Shown here in pieces: positions 9,608 through 21,608 of a DNA stretch of 64,000 nucleotides; position 1 is the first letter of the stretch, and each line of letters starts with the position of its first letter. Below the pieces are notes generated by a model. That model was not told the origin of the DNA. It did not search any database and saw nothing but the letters and a program-made list of their open reading frames with translations. Source of the DNA: Sequoia sempervirens. Lineage: Eukaryota > Streptophyta > Pinopsida > Cupressales > Cupressaceae. The DNA lies in assembly GCA_007258455.2 (NCBI GenBank), contig VDFB02254976.1:82827-146826 (forward strand). The letters run 5' to 3'. The position numbers and the translations under genes were made by a program.

Positions 9608-10342
9608 TCAAACTTTTCAACAAAACATCAGAAAACAATCTTAGTCCTCATTTTGAACTTAGACTTTGCATTGTCCATCATAGTCCTCATTTGGCATCTA
9701 GACCTAGCATTGGTCATTTTCCTTAGTCAACATCTTCATTGTTATCTTTGCATTTGGCATCCTTTCTTGACAATTTTATCACCTTGCATTTATAACATTA
9801 AGTCCTTAGTAAAACATCATCATCTTAGTCCTCATTTGGCATTTTATCCTTGACAACCTTGTCATCTTGCATTAATCATTTCCTTAGGAAAACGTCATAA
9901 TCATCTTGCATTTTCATCCTTTATTCCAAAAATACAAAAAATTAGTGACATAACTTGTCATCTTAGTCTTCATTGTCCTTTGGCATTAGTCATTTTCTTT
10001 AGACAACATTGTCATATTGCATCCCTCATTGTCAAAAATCCAAAAAACATAGTCTTGCATTGTCATCCTTTATTCCAAAAATACAAAAAAAATAGTGACA
10101 TAACTTGTCATCTTAGTCTTCATTGTCCTTTGGCATTAGTCATTTTCTTTAGACAACATTGTCATATTGCATCCCTTATTGTCAAAAATCCAAAAAACAT
10201 AGTCTTGCATTACCATCCTTTATCCAAAAAATACAAAAACATAGGCTAGTGCCATCTTTGCATTTACTTGTCATTCTCATCATCCTCATTTGAGAAAATC
10301 CCTTTTACGGTTGAGACTAGGCTTCAAAGACAACAACAACAA
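9608..10342 (+). other. E1 leader, right part, with 150-bp tandem repeat
   Basis: The E1 leader resumes after E2. Its plus strand is poor in G and rich in CATTTGTCATC-like words. Units beginning CATCCTTTAT at 9915, 10064 and 10214 repeat with a period of about 150 bp (two full copies plus a partial one). The apparent ORF at 9980-10249 is a product of this repeat. Identical to 19299-20033. Confidence 0.65.
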
Positions 10343-11825
10343 ATGGCAAACTTTGGACAAGATTCCAATCCCAACATCGATAATAACACTTATGACAAGA
10401 ACAAACATTGGACCTTTTCTGACCCATTTCACAACATGAACATGCAATCTTCCATGAACATGCCATCTTCATCAAAAAAAAATTATGAACCATTCATACT
10501 AAGAGACCAAAATGGACAAGTATATTGGAAAGACAGAAGTTGCAGCGCAAAATCCTGATATATTCTCCTTTGTAAAAAAATCAGTCTTACGTGACCCTCA
10601 AAGGTATCTAGCCATGCTTTTGGACAAAGGGGCTAAGTTACCACAGGGCTTTGACATAAATACTTTGCCACCCTCATTCGTCTACCCTCACCATCAATAG
10701 TCACTTGACACAAATCATGTCATTAATTCACAACACACGTCCAGATTTCATCCTTATCCTACCTTTGACAAGGGAAACCAACTATCCACTAGTCCATTCC
10801 AAGTCTCCACATCATATGCTGGTCCTTCACCTATCAATCTTGTCAACGTCTACATGCCCTATCAACCATCTATCAACTCATGTCAAGTCCCCACATCATA
10901 CCATATCAATCCAGTCCAAGTTTCCACATCATATTTTAGTCAACCTTACACTAATCCAATCCAAGACTCCATGGCATATCCGGTCGAAGTCCCCATGTCA
11001 CATCCTATACCGTCACATCCTAATCTAGTCCAAGACTCCATGTCATATCCGGTCCAAGTCCCCACGTCATACCCTTGTCCTTCACATACTAGTCCAATGC
11101 AAGTACCCATGTCATAGCCTAGTCCTTCACATACTAGTCAAGTCCAAGTCCCCATGTTCTATCCTAGTCCTTCATCCATTAATCCTTTTCAAGTCATCCC
11201 CTCACAAGCCACATCCAGTCATGAAAATTCTATCATAGTCCAAAGTCAAAACCCATTTAATAAACTTGAGGATACATGTCAAAATGAAAGCCCAAAGCAT
11301 GACATTATAATGTCACCCTCATGTTAAGAACAAGGTAGTCCATCCCATGACCCTATCTTTCAGTCCATCCATGAAGTCCTTCAAGACAATCATGACATCC
11401 AAAACACACCTCTCATTGACAACGACTCTATTTCTGACTATATCATTCATGACAACCCCATCTTTGACCAAGACCCCATCATTGACCAAGAATTCCAAAT
11501 CCATGACAACGCCATCTTCGACCAAGACCCTACCATTGAACAAGAAGTCCAAAATGATCCACTCCTTGACCTTTATGCCATTCATGATCAAACACTTGCC
11601 GACCCTATACAGGCCTTGATTATCAACACTATCCAAGATGAGACACTGGCCTCCATGGGAAACATAGAGGATATTACTCCAGAACAAAAATCTTCCACTA
11701 GGGACATGCTTGCATATGATCAAGTTATAGCTAAAATCATTGGACTCTATGATACAAATATACCGATACATTCTTTTGAAGCAATTCAACAGACCATCCG
11801 GAATCTACACATGATCGTATCATGA
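10343..11825 (+). pseudogene. E1 gag-like polyprotein, contig 1 copy
   Basis: Starts at MANFGQDSNPNIDNNTYDKN. It is open to about 10558, where a one-base shift moves the reading to the 10512-10700 frame (NPDIFSFVKKSVLRDPQRYL), then a long Pro/Ser/Tyr-rich part with a repeating QVPTSYP / QVPMSYP motif, then an Asp/Gln/Ile-rich part (HDNPIFDQDPIIDQ), with a TAG at about 11115 and a TAA at about 11325. No zinc knuckle or protease is visible. I call it gag-like from its position after the leader of a Tat-type element. From 11755 the sequence diverges abruptly from the contig 2 copy (21446). Confidence 0.5.
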
Positions 11826-12661
11826 TATCACAGAATATGTCCAACATGATAATGAAGCTAAGACACTTTATCAACTAGGGTCATCTATCTTTGTCAGAGC
11901 AAACTTTCTTACAGATGAAAATATTACAAGTGACAGTGTCCATAGACATCATGATGGCTTAGTATCTTGCTTTCAAAAACAACAATAATTCCCCATTGCC
12001 AAATAAAATATGTGAAAGCATGCAATATCAAGGCGCGGGACTAGGTATACACAAGCAGGGCATTTTGGAACCAATAGCTTCAGGAAAATTACAAAACATC
12101 AAGGTCTTGGCTATTCCTCGCATACTGCAATCAAACTACCGGGCAGGGCCTCCTCAATACCGGGAAACTTTGTCGATATAAATGTCAAAATGGGTTCCAC
12201 GGAGAGTCCTCTTGTTTCATAATGACATGCCAACACCCCCTCCACCCACACCATGAACCGTCATTCCATCATAAATAAACCTTCCCTTTGGAACCAACAC
12301 AAACAAAACTATTACAAGTCAAAAGATCAAATTCAAATGTCAAAGGCCATTGAATCAAACAAAAGGACAAGTGGACAAATGAAATTAAAATGGATCCCAA
12401 AGAAAAGTGGATCAAGCAAAGAAAATATGTCAAAAGAAAAATTCACTAAATATGTGGAGCCACAAGAAAAGAGGACTCCCACATACAACAAATGTCCAGC
12501 TCCCTCAAAATGGTCATCAAACAAGGCATCTAAAACCGCGGTTCCAAACACCATCCCTCCAAAAATTGGCCATCCACCATCCCAAGTTTGAAAATAAAAA
12601 GTCATTCATCCAAATGTCCAAACAACCTTCGCACCATCATCTCATTATAATCCTAAGATTC
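11826..12661 (+). pseudogene. E1 G-patch-like region, contig 1 copy (scrambled)
   Basis: Corresponds to 21541-22400. YQGAGLGIHKQGILEPI (about 12014-12065) is the G-patch-like signature, followed by basic, Ser/Lys-rich sequence (12253-12591). Many indels relative to the other copy break the frame. Conversely, at 11871-11910 this copy keeps a G that the other lacks and so preserves the local frame. Confidence 0.5.
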
Positions 12662-13846
12662 ATTTAAAGTCCAAAAATCCTAATACAAATCCACTATCAT
12701 ATAAAAGAACTCTTACCATACAAGGACTCTCATGGCACTTATTGCGACATGCTATTTTGATAAGGCTAAACTCTAGTATCGCAAAGGATCACAAATGACA
12801 TCGGGATCAATAGGCGGTGCGTTAATGATCCCCGACAAGACAACTCTTTCAGCAAGGTCATTATTGGCATATCATGGCCCTAGTCTTTACATCGACACCA
12901 TCAGTGGATTCAGAATAGTCAGTGGTTATCTAAAGCATCTAGGCTATCCACAAAATCAAAAATACAAAAATCAAAAATCAAAAATAAAAAAATCGTCACC
13001 CTGATGAAAACCTGGCAAACAGGCGTCTTGGTGACACCAAAAAAATCAAAAATTCAAAAAAATAGTAAAGAGAAAAATTTCATCGAATGTTAAAAACTTG
13101 GCAACAGTGTGCCTTGGATAACATGATGAAACCCGTAAACAAAAGGCCATGTGTAAAATAAATCATCTATGTGGACTCTTACACTTGGGGGCAAGTCATC
13201 TCATCGCCTAGGCCTTCCTCTTGACATTGGCATCCAACCATTTGATCCATATCATTTCCATTCACTTTCCCACCTATCTTGGTCTTGACATAAAACTGAC
13301 ACACATAAATCATGCTTTGGAAAAACTCTCGACATGTCTATCCTTCGGTCATACACGATTCATGAAACATCATGTCATCGACCATCATAGTCTTATTGTC
13401 CTTATATGACATAGTCCTTGAAAACCATATGGCATTCCCTTAGTCTCATGTCTCTCGTCCTTTACCAAGGCCACCTTTTGTCCTTTCATGCCTGTCACCT
13501 GTCTTGGCTTTCCCTTGTCAAACGGTCTAAGGATAATCATCATCCCATCTAGTCCTAACCAAGTCATTCCAAATGCAATGAGTCTAATTCATACAAGCAC
13601 ATTATCCAAAATTTTACTTGACTGCGTTCCTGGCCCGGCTGTAGACCTCGATACTTTCATCACATTATCGTTGTTGTCCTCACGTTGTTTCGGGATGCGT
13701 CGATGACTAGGGGCACAATCATGTTTGTCCTTGGATTCTCATGTGTAGGCATCAGTCATATGCATTTGTCACAATCCTCCTAAACGTCAAAATCCAAAAA
13801 AATCATAAAATGAAAAAAAAAAAGACAAAAACATCGCAAAAAGTCC
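12662..13846 (+). other. E1 3' non-coding region, contig 1 copy
   Basis: No supported gene. It includes the GAAAACCTGGCAAACAGGCG motif at about 13005-13030 and two corrupted versions at 13090-13160. Otherwise it is AT-rich with CAAAAATC-type runs. It ends at the scaffold gap with sequence identical to that ending at 23561. Confidence 0.6.
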
Positions 13847-13946
13847 NNNNNNNNNNNNNNNNNNNNNNNNNNNNNNNNNNNNNNNNNNNNNNNNNNNNNN
13901 NNNNNNNNNNNNNNNNNNNNNNNNNNNNNNNNNNNNNNNNNNNNNN
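13847..13946. other. Scaffold gap (100 N)
   Basis: Exactly 100 N, the conventional placeholder for a gap of unknown size. Sequence on its right (13947) matches 4259 and sequence on its left (13846) matches 23561, so the two flanks overlap by about 9.6 kb. Confidence 0.98.
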
Positions 13947-14110
13947 AGGATCATTGGAGGCTCATACAGTTTCAAATTCTCAACATTAACAACCGAGTAA
14001 ATATGCATGTATGGAGGAAGATTGAGGCGGAAGGCATTGGTACCAATCTTCTCAAGGATCTCAAAAGGACCATACCTAATTGGCTTAAGCTTTTTACCTT
14101 CACGTTGCAT
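13947..14110 (-). pseudogene. E2 integrase C-terminus, second copy, cut by gap
   Basis: Same reading as 4259-4422 (RYGPFEILEKIGTNAFRL ... LKLYEPPMI). The chromodomain-like tail is lost in the gap. Confidence 0.75.
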
Positions 14111-14932
14111 CCTTTCCTTGCTGATGTGTAACCAAACTCGGTCTCCAACCTAAAAATGATTATCAGTGTGATGCTTGTTATGGTGAACCTTGTATTTTGC
14201 TTGGCTTTGTTCCAACTGTGCTTCCACTACCTGATAAATTGCTTGGACTTTCTAGATGAACTTCAAATCCTTCTTTGCATCATGGCATCAAAGCCTTCTC
14301 TGCATCATGGCGTCCATCTTCAAAATCATCTTTCCCAAAAGCAAAATCCATCGGTGTCTTGGGCACATAACCAAAGCATGTCTCAAAAGGAGACCTCTTA
14401 GTAGAAGAGTGTGCTGCATGGTTGTAGGCATGCTGAACATAATGAAGACTCTCATCCCACAACTTAGGATGCTTCATGCAGTAACCTCTGAGTAGATGCA
14501 CAACTATTCTATTTACAACCTGCAATGCGCGTCGGTCTGGGGATGGAAGGTTGGCTTTCTTCTTCGATTTAGTGTGTAGGTCCCCACAAAGTTGACCAAA
14601 ATTCCCCCAAGAATCGAGAATCTCAATCCGATACAATAGAAGTAGGCAACCCAAAATGAACCCATACAAATTGAAAGTACAAATGAGCTGTCAGTTCAGC
14701 AGTGACTTGCTTTTTACATGGCATTAAAGATGCATTTCTTGACGATCAGCTACTACATACAAATCATGTCCTTCCTAGACATAGGTAACCCCAAAAAGGA
14801 TCCATTGACACTTTCCCATGGGCCGAAGGTACGGTGGGAGTGTGTACAAACCTGACTTCACGTTACTAGGCCACCTAGTTGCACACGTAACACAACCTCA
14901 ATATGCTTAGTTCTGATTTCTTGCATACGAGG
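14111..14932 (-). pseudogene. E2 integrase core remnant, second copy
   Basis: At 14280-14669, HLLRGYCMKHPKLWDESLHYVQHAYNHAAHSSTKRSPFE is well preserved: the part of integrase after the catalytic Glu. The N-terminal catalytic half (14700-14900), readable in the first copy at 4876-5178, is damaged here by small indels. The two copies are thus complementary. Confidence 0.65.
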
Positions 14933-15480
14933 TCAATAACAATATTTTTGCAGCTGAGTAAATGTTTTGTTTACCCCAAAGTGTCCTGCAATCAATGAGG
15001 TATGTGCTTCTCTAATCACCTGTGCTTGTTCATCTTTTGGAACACATAATTTACCCAAGTGATATAACAGTTTATCCTGCACATAATAGTCTTTCTCTTC
15101 TACATGTTTACCATTCATTAAAGCAGCATAGATATCCTTAAAGTTCTCATCATTAGCATATTGTTCTTGAAAACTTTCGTGAACCATAGAACTATTCTGA
15201 AGGATTATCAAAGCATTCATCATAGGAGGTCTAGAGAGCATGTCTGCTACTTTGTTATGGATACCTTTCTTATACTTAATAACCAAATGAAACTGTTGTA
15301 GAAAACCCATCCACCGAAAGTGCCTACTTTGTTGTAGTTTAGTTTGTGAGTGCAAATATTGAAGTGGCTGGTGATCAGTGTGGATTACAGTTTCTTTCCC
15401 CATTATGTAATGTTTCCATTTTTTAACACTCTGAACTAAAGCATAAAGTTCTTTATCATAAAGTGGGATAGTTACTTACT
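14933..15480 (-). pseudogene. E2 RNase H end and integrase zinc finger, second copy
   Basis: An open frame at 14933-15403 (156 codons). HTDHQPLQYLHSQTKLQQS and FHLVIKYKKGIHNKVADMLS are the end of Ty3/gypsy RNase H, including the catalytic Asp of ADMLS. YANDENFKDIY...REAHTSLIAGHFGVNKT is the His-His half of the integrase HHCC zinc finger. Confidence 0.75.
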
Positions 15481-15704
15481 GCTCCTGAAAAATTTTCAGA
15501 GTGGTAGCAAACTAGTTTACCTCCTTGCATGAGTACTGCTCCCATGGCAAATCCACTAGCATCTGTCTCGATCTCAAATGGTTGATGTAGATCTGGTAAG
15601 GCCAAAACTGGTGCGGTGCTCAACTTTCCCTTCAAAGTGTCAAAAGCCTTCTGCTGTGGACCTCCCCACTGAAAAGTTGCCTTTGTACTGGTTAATGCAT
15701 GCAA
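15456..15704 (-). pseudogene. E2 RT connection / RNase H start, second copy
   Basis: FQWGGPQQKAFDTLKGKLS, PVLALPDLHQPFEIETDASG and AMGAVLMQGGKLVCYHSEN: the RNase H core with the catalytic Asp of TDASG. The next 200 bp (15705-15908), which encode the RT thumb in the first copy, are heavily altered here. Confidence 0.75.
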
Positions 15705-15908
15705 TGGTGATGCTATATAAGAGAAATTATGTGGTATTTTCTCAGTCTTGAGCGCACCTAAGAACCATTACTATGTGGTATGCTTGAGCCATTTTACAAT
15801 AACCCGACCTTAGCGGTCTACTTTCAATTGACCATTCCCTACGACATAGCCTAAGTACACTAAGGATGTCTTAGCAAATTCACATTTAGACATCTTTACA
15901 TACAATTT

Positions 15909-16271
15909 TTATTTTCTCAATACATCAAAGACTTTCTTTACATGACTTACATGATCTTCCCAAGTTCGACTGAATATCTCAGATTTATCATCTTCTTTGG
16001 CTTTTACAAGCATCAATACAAAGTTTTTACTTGAATTGACCAACCTCTTCATTTGACCAGCATTAACTAGTGTAAGATTAGTCTTCACCTTATGTGCACG
16101 TACAATGTATTCTACCCCATCTTTAAAAACATGATACTTATTCTCCTCCCTATAAAAGATTTCTTTTCTGTCATAAAGATAAGAACTCCCTAACACAAGC
16201 CCACAAATATCCAAAGGGACCACATCGACTTCTACCTCATCTACAAAGTTTGCAGTGATAGCAAATCTCAA
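15909..16271 (-). pseudogene. E2 protease-RT linker with palm deletion, second copy
   Basis: Protein identical to 6215-6577, with the same KSEIFSRTWEDH deletion join and the same flanking stops. Confidence 0.8.
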
Positions 16272-16277
16272 TTTACA

Positions 16278-17683
16278 CTATTTAGTTACTTTTAATTGTG
16301 CATCATTGCAAACCCATCCAAGTGGATATGGTTTCGGATGAGGTGTTGTAGCCAAATTAAGTTTCTTTACAACTTTTTCAGATATTAAGTTGACTTGTGA
16401 ACCCGTATCAAACAGAGTATCGATCTTAGTATGTTTTGTTACAACACGAATGTGAAACAATTCATTTCTTTGCTTATCAACCTTAGGAGAAGATTCTTTA
16501 CTTGTACTTGCACTGGCATTAGAAAAACTTGCATCAGATGAGAGAGATATACCTTTCCCTTTACCTTGGATTCCGGTAGCAACAATCTTTGTCTCATCTC
16601 GGAGTATGAACCAAGATCCTGTTGAATCACTACAGTAGTCTTCTTTCCTTTGTTACCTCCATATCTTTTCGGCCTCAACTCAGGATGAAGCTTCCAACAT
16701 CTCGAATCATCATGCCCCTCTTTCTTGCAATGGGAGCATGTAGGTTTCTCACCCTCTTTCTGAGCTGTAGCTGTCTTCTTCCCTTTGCCTTTATCTTTGT
16801 CTTTTTCTTTCCCTTTAGACTTACCCTCGAACTTAGATGGCTTCTTGGAAAAGTTATCACTAAAAGTATTCTTACCCCTTGACTCTATATGAGTAGCTTG
16901 AACAGACACCTCGTCTAGATTGTTGGGACTCAACATCAAAATAGTGTGCCTAAGGTAAGAATGTAAACCACCAATATACTTAAGTAATGTGTCTTGGGTA
17001 TACAAGGGAACATTTAGAGCAATGGCCCGTTTCCTAAACTCATGAGTATACTCCTAGACAGACTGCCCCTTACCTTGCCTAAAGGTTTGCCAATTCATGG
17101 TTAATTGTTGCATGTAACCTAAAGGATAGAATTGTTTCCTAAGGGCAGCAACAAACTCCATCCAAGACATATTAACTTGACCATGGCGAGCAATTTCTTC
17201 CCAAGTTTTGCTCTCCCACCAGGTGAGAGCTGTACCTCCCAATAGGAGAGTTGCTAATTGAATCCTAGAAGCATCTTCTACTAGGCCTTGAATCCTACAG
17301 TATACTTCTACTTGTTGGACCCAATCGTCTAACTTCTCAGCATTTAACTCCCCACAGTATTTAGGTAATTCAAATTTTACATCAAGCTTAATTACAGGCT
17401 TAGACTTGCTCTTAAATGGATTTACATTAGAAGAAGGAGAAGGAGAAGGAGGAGAAGAAGGGGGAGAAGAAGAAGAGGGAGAAGATGGAGGAGAAGGAGT
17501 TTCTGGAGCTTTCTCCTTTGTGTCTTTCTGATCTTCCTGCTTTTTGTGCTTTGAAGAACCTCCCTTTTCGTGCTTCTTCTTGTCTGCATAAAGTTCATCC
17601 ACCATCGCCTTCATGTCAAGAAATAGCTTCTGGAAATCCTTGACACTGAGTTCTGAACTTTGTCCACCTTCTTTTGCTTCCAT
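16278..17683 (-). pseudogene. E2 gag-protease, second copy
   Basis: ATG at 17683. The N-terminus is as in 7651-7992 but continues in frame through the gag domain (LNAEKLDDWVQQVEVYCRIQ ... WWESKTWEEIARHGQV) to an in-frame TAG at 17054-17056, where the first copy has CAG. The same frame resumes at 17005-16439 with the zinc knuckle CSHCKKEGHDDSRC. A small indel near 16600 shifts the frame before the protease (16278-16460, DTGSQVNLISEK). It gives the best view of gag. Confidence 0.8.
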
Positions 17684-17804
17684 CTATGACGGTTGATTAG
17701 CTCTTCGTCTTCCGATTTCTGGATTGTATTCTTCAAGTTCTCCTTCACCTCGTTGCAACCTGGATCTCGTTAGCATTCAAATTGCAATACAAGCCACACA
17801 CATA

Positions 17805-17816
17805 GCTCTAATACCA
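17805..17816 (-). other. E2 primer binding site, second copy
   Basis: TGGTATTAGAGC on the minus strand, as at 8114-8125. Confidence 0.85.
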
Positions 17817-17819
17817 ACT

Positions 17820-19293
17820 TGATCTATATAGGATCTAGGACTAATTGCTTACATAATGCATAACGTAAAAGATCAATTATTACAACGCTTAACATAAATG
17901 ATTACATAATTAAATGCTCAAATGAATAAATGAACATAACATAAAATAAATGCCAAGATAATGAACTGAGAAAGAAAGAGAGAAGAAATAGAGAGATGAA
18001 ACCACAATTGATAACGAAGTTCATCCCTAAGGACTACGTCTCCGGGTCCCTCTCCAATGGAGGACCGATCCGATTAGCTCCGAATTCAATTACAATGGCT
18101 TCAAGACTATCTCCTTCAAGCATTCAGCAGCATGTCATTACTCTGATGTGCAGAAACATCTTCAATCTCCCGAGCATTCTCTCGCTATCTCAACCTGGAC
18201 TTGGAAAACAAAGGTCTATACCCCTCCTTTTATACAAAAAACTTGCCTAATTAGGCCTAACCACTCAATCAATTACATAATCTCCCTGATCAGCTCGTAT
18301 CAGGTATAACTTAGCTTCTATAATCTTTTGGTTATAGGTGGTTTTGGTGGTTTTGGTTTATTTTGGCTTATTTAGCCATTTGTTAGGCAATCGGCTGACA
18401 GGCTTACAACAAAACAATTCGCGTCCATACATATATATAGAAGGCCCGCGTGGTGCAACGATGGGTAATATTTTTGGTTGGATGGAGGTCGGCGGTTCCA
18501 ACCCGCCGGCCTCCGTTTTGTTTGCAACACCGTCAATTTACAACAACAAAACAAAACGGTGATCAATATATATCGGACGCCTATGTTTGGCGCAACGACT
18601 GCCGGCCGTTTCGGGCTGAACCAAGTCACGGGTTCGAGCCAGAAGAAATTTTGTTGAAACAAACTCAAACCGACCGCTGAAGACCATGGCCACGTGTCCA
18701 AATGCCATTCGCCAGAAATGCTGACTATATCACCTGCGTGTCGCTGTCAAAGCCATCCACGTGTCGACCTCTCATTCGCCGCAGGTGCTGACCGAGCTGC
18801 CACGTGTCTGATGACTGGACTACTGTCTGTACCGTACGGCTGGACACGTGTCACATTGTGATTGGTCCATACCGATGACTCACATGCCACGTGTTTCAGC
18901 CGAATTCGTCCATGTGGATTCCGTACAGTACGGACGATCTGCTGACGTCATCATCCGTACAATCAGCTAGAAAGTCAACTCAAAACTTTGACTACTTGTA
19001 TCTTGAGCATGCGATGTCGGATTTCGACGAAACGAACACCGTCGGAATCGTCTCGATGAGCTCTTTGCGATGACGCTGATTTCGTCAATTTCTAAGATGA
19101 TTTTTTTCACCTTCTGGACGCCCCTGAAGCCAGTTTGACTAGAAGTTTGACTGGCCATAACTTGCACAAACGGAGTCCTTTTCATCCCGTTCAAGTTGCG
19201 TTGGGACTAGGACGTCGTTCTCTTTCTGATGAAGCTAAAATCTGGAGTATTGGGAACACTTCAATTTTCACTAAAAAATTGTCCCCCGGATCA
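17820..19293 (-). repeat. E2 5' LTR, second copy
   Basis: Same 1474-bp sequence as 8129-9602, offset by 9691 bp, with no difference found on reading. This includes the tRNA-like modules (A boxes at 18451 and 18588) and the ACGT cluster (about 18689-18962). Confidence 0.9.
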
Positions 19294-20033
19294 ACAACTC
19301 AAACTTTTCAACAAAACATCAGAAAACAATCTTAGTCCTCATTTTGAACTTAGACTTTGCATTGTCCATCATAGTCCTCATTTGGCATCTAGACCTAGCA
19401 TTGGTCATTTTCCTTAGTCAACATCTTCATTGTTATCTTTGCATTTGGCATCCTTTCTTGACAATTTTATCACCTTGCATTTATAACATTAAGTCCTTAG
19501 TAAAACATCATCATCTTAGTCCTCATTTGGCATTTTATCCTTGACAACCTTGTCATCTTGCATTAATCATTTCCTTAGGAAAACGTCATAATCATCTTGC
19601 ATTTTCATCCTTTATTCCAAAAATACAAAAAATTAGTGACATAACTTGTCATCTTAGTCTTCATTGTCCTTTGGCATTAGTCATTTTCTTTAGACAACAT
19701 TGTCATATTGCATCCCTCATTGTCAAAAATCCAAAAAACATAGTCTTGCATTGTCATCCTTTATTCCAAAAATACAAAAAAAATAGTGACATAACTTGTC
19801 ATCTTAGTCTTCATTGTCCTTTGGCATTAGTCATTTTCTTTAGACAACATTGTCATATTGCATCCCTTATTGTCAAAAATCCAAAAAACATAGTCTTGCA
19901 TTACCATCCTTTATCCAAAAAATACAAAAACATAGGCTAGTGCCATCTTTGCATTTACTTGTCATTCTCATCATCCTCATTTGAGAAAATCCCTTTTACG
20001 GTTGAGACTAGGCTTCAAAGACAACAACAACAA
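19294..20033 (+). other. E1 leader, second copy
   Basis: Identical to 9603-10342, including the 150-bp-period tandem repeat (unit starts 19606, 19755, 19905). Confidence 0.65.
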
Positions 20034-21608
20034 ATGGCAAACTTTGGACAAGATTCCAATCCCAACATCGATAATAACACTTATGACAAGAACAAACATT
20101 GGACCTTTTCTGACCCATTTCACAACATGAACATGCAATCTTCCATGAACATGCCATCTTCATCAAAAAAAAATTATGAACCATTCATACTAAGAGACCA
20201 AAATGGACAAGTATATTGGAAAGACAGAAGTTGCAGCGCAAAATCCTGATATATTCTCCTTTGTAAAAAAATCAGTCTTACGTGACCCTCAAAGGTATCT
20301 AGCCATGCTTTTGGACAAAGGGGCTAAGTTACCACAGGGCTTTGACATAAATACTTTGCCACCCTCATTCGTCTACCCTCACCATCAATAGTCACTTGAC
20401 ACAAATCATGTCATTAATTCACAACACACGTCCAGATTTCATCCTTATCCTACCTTTGACAAGGGAAACCAACTATCCACTAGTCCATTCCAAGTCTCCA
20501 CATCATATGCTGGTCCTTCACCTATCAATCTTGTCAACGTCTACATGCCCTATCAACCATCTATCAACTCATGTCAAGTCCCCACATCATACCATATCAA
20601 TCCAGTCCAAGTTTCCACATCATATTTTAGTCAACCTTACACTAATCCAATCCAAGACTCCATGGCATATCCGGTCGAAGTCCCCATGTCACATCCTATA
20701 CCGTCACATCCTAATCTAGTCCAAGACTCCATGTCATATCCGGTCCAAGTCCCCACGTCATACCCTTGTCCTTCACATACTAGTCCAATGCAAGTACCCA
20801 TGTCATAGCCTAGTCCTTCACATACTAGTCAAGTCCAAGTCCCCATGTTCTATCCTAGTCCTTCATCCATTAATCCTTTTCAAGTCATCCCCTCACAAGC
20901 CACATCCAGTCATGAAAATTCTATCATAGTCCAAAGTCAAAACCCATTTAATAAACTTGAGGATACATGTCAAAATGAAAGCCCAAAGCATGACATTATA
21001 ATGTCACCCTCATGTTAAGAACAAGGTAGTCCATCCCATGACCCTATCTTTCAGTCCATCCATGAAGTCCTTCAAGACAATCATGACATCCAAAACACAC
21101 CTCTCATTGACAACGACTCTATTTCTGACTATATCATTCATGACAACCCCATCTTTGACCAAGACCCCATCATTGACCAAGAATTCCAAATCCATGACAA
21201 CGCCATCTTCGACCAAGACCCTACCATTGAACAAGAAGTCCAAAATGATCCACTCCTTGACCTTTATGCCATTCATGATCAAACACTTGCCGACCCTATA
21301 CAGGCCTTGATTATCAACACTATCCAAGATGAGACACTGGCCTCCATGGGAAACATAGAGGATATTACTCCAGAACAAAAATCTTCCACTAGGGACATGC
21401 TTGCATATGATCAAGTTATAGCTAAAATCATTGGACTCTATGACATTAAACATAATGATGGCTTCGACATTTCCTTGGAAGCACCAACAGAATCATCTGA
21501 ACCTGACATGTCACAAGATCAGACCACAGATATCAGTCAGGAATATGTCCAACAAGATAATGAAGCTAAGACACTTTACCAATTAGGTCATCTATCTTTG
21601 TTAGAGCA
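20034..21608 (+). pseudogene. E1 gag-like polyprotein, second copy
   Basis: Same start (MANFGQDSNP) as 10343. Open to 20249, then a one-base frameshift into the frame beginning at 20203. Stops occur at 20389-20391 (TAG), 20806-20808 (TAG) and about 21015 (TAA), and then 21307-21621 is open (DITPEQKSSTRDMLAYDQV). The repeated QVP-SYP motif runs from about 20570 to 20880. Near 21590 one G is missing relative to the first copy (CAACTAGGGTC there), which shifts the frame. No enzymatic domain is present. Confidence 0.5.

Noticed and set aside
9980..10249. 89-codon ORF with internal protein repeat
   Set aside because: Its repeat is the 150-bp DNA tandem repeat of the E1 leader; the translation has no conserved features.
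11319..11789. 156-codon minus-strand ORF (and 21010-21453)
   Set aside because: It is the reverse of the Asp/Gln-rich gag-like region; a hydrophobic-looking shadow frame.
2529..19293. Three separate E2 elements
   Set aside because: Only one full element with a TSD exists. The LTR at 17820-19293 and coding at 13947-17683 equal the first copy and lie past the assembly gap.
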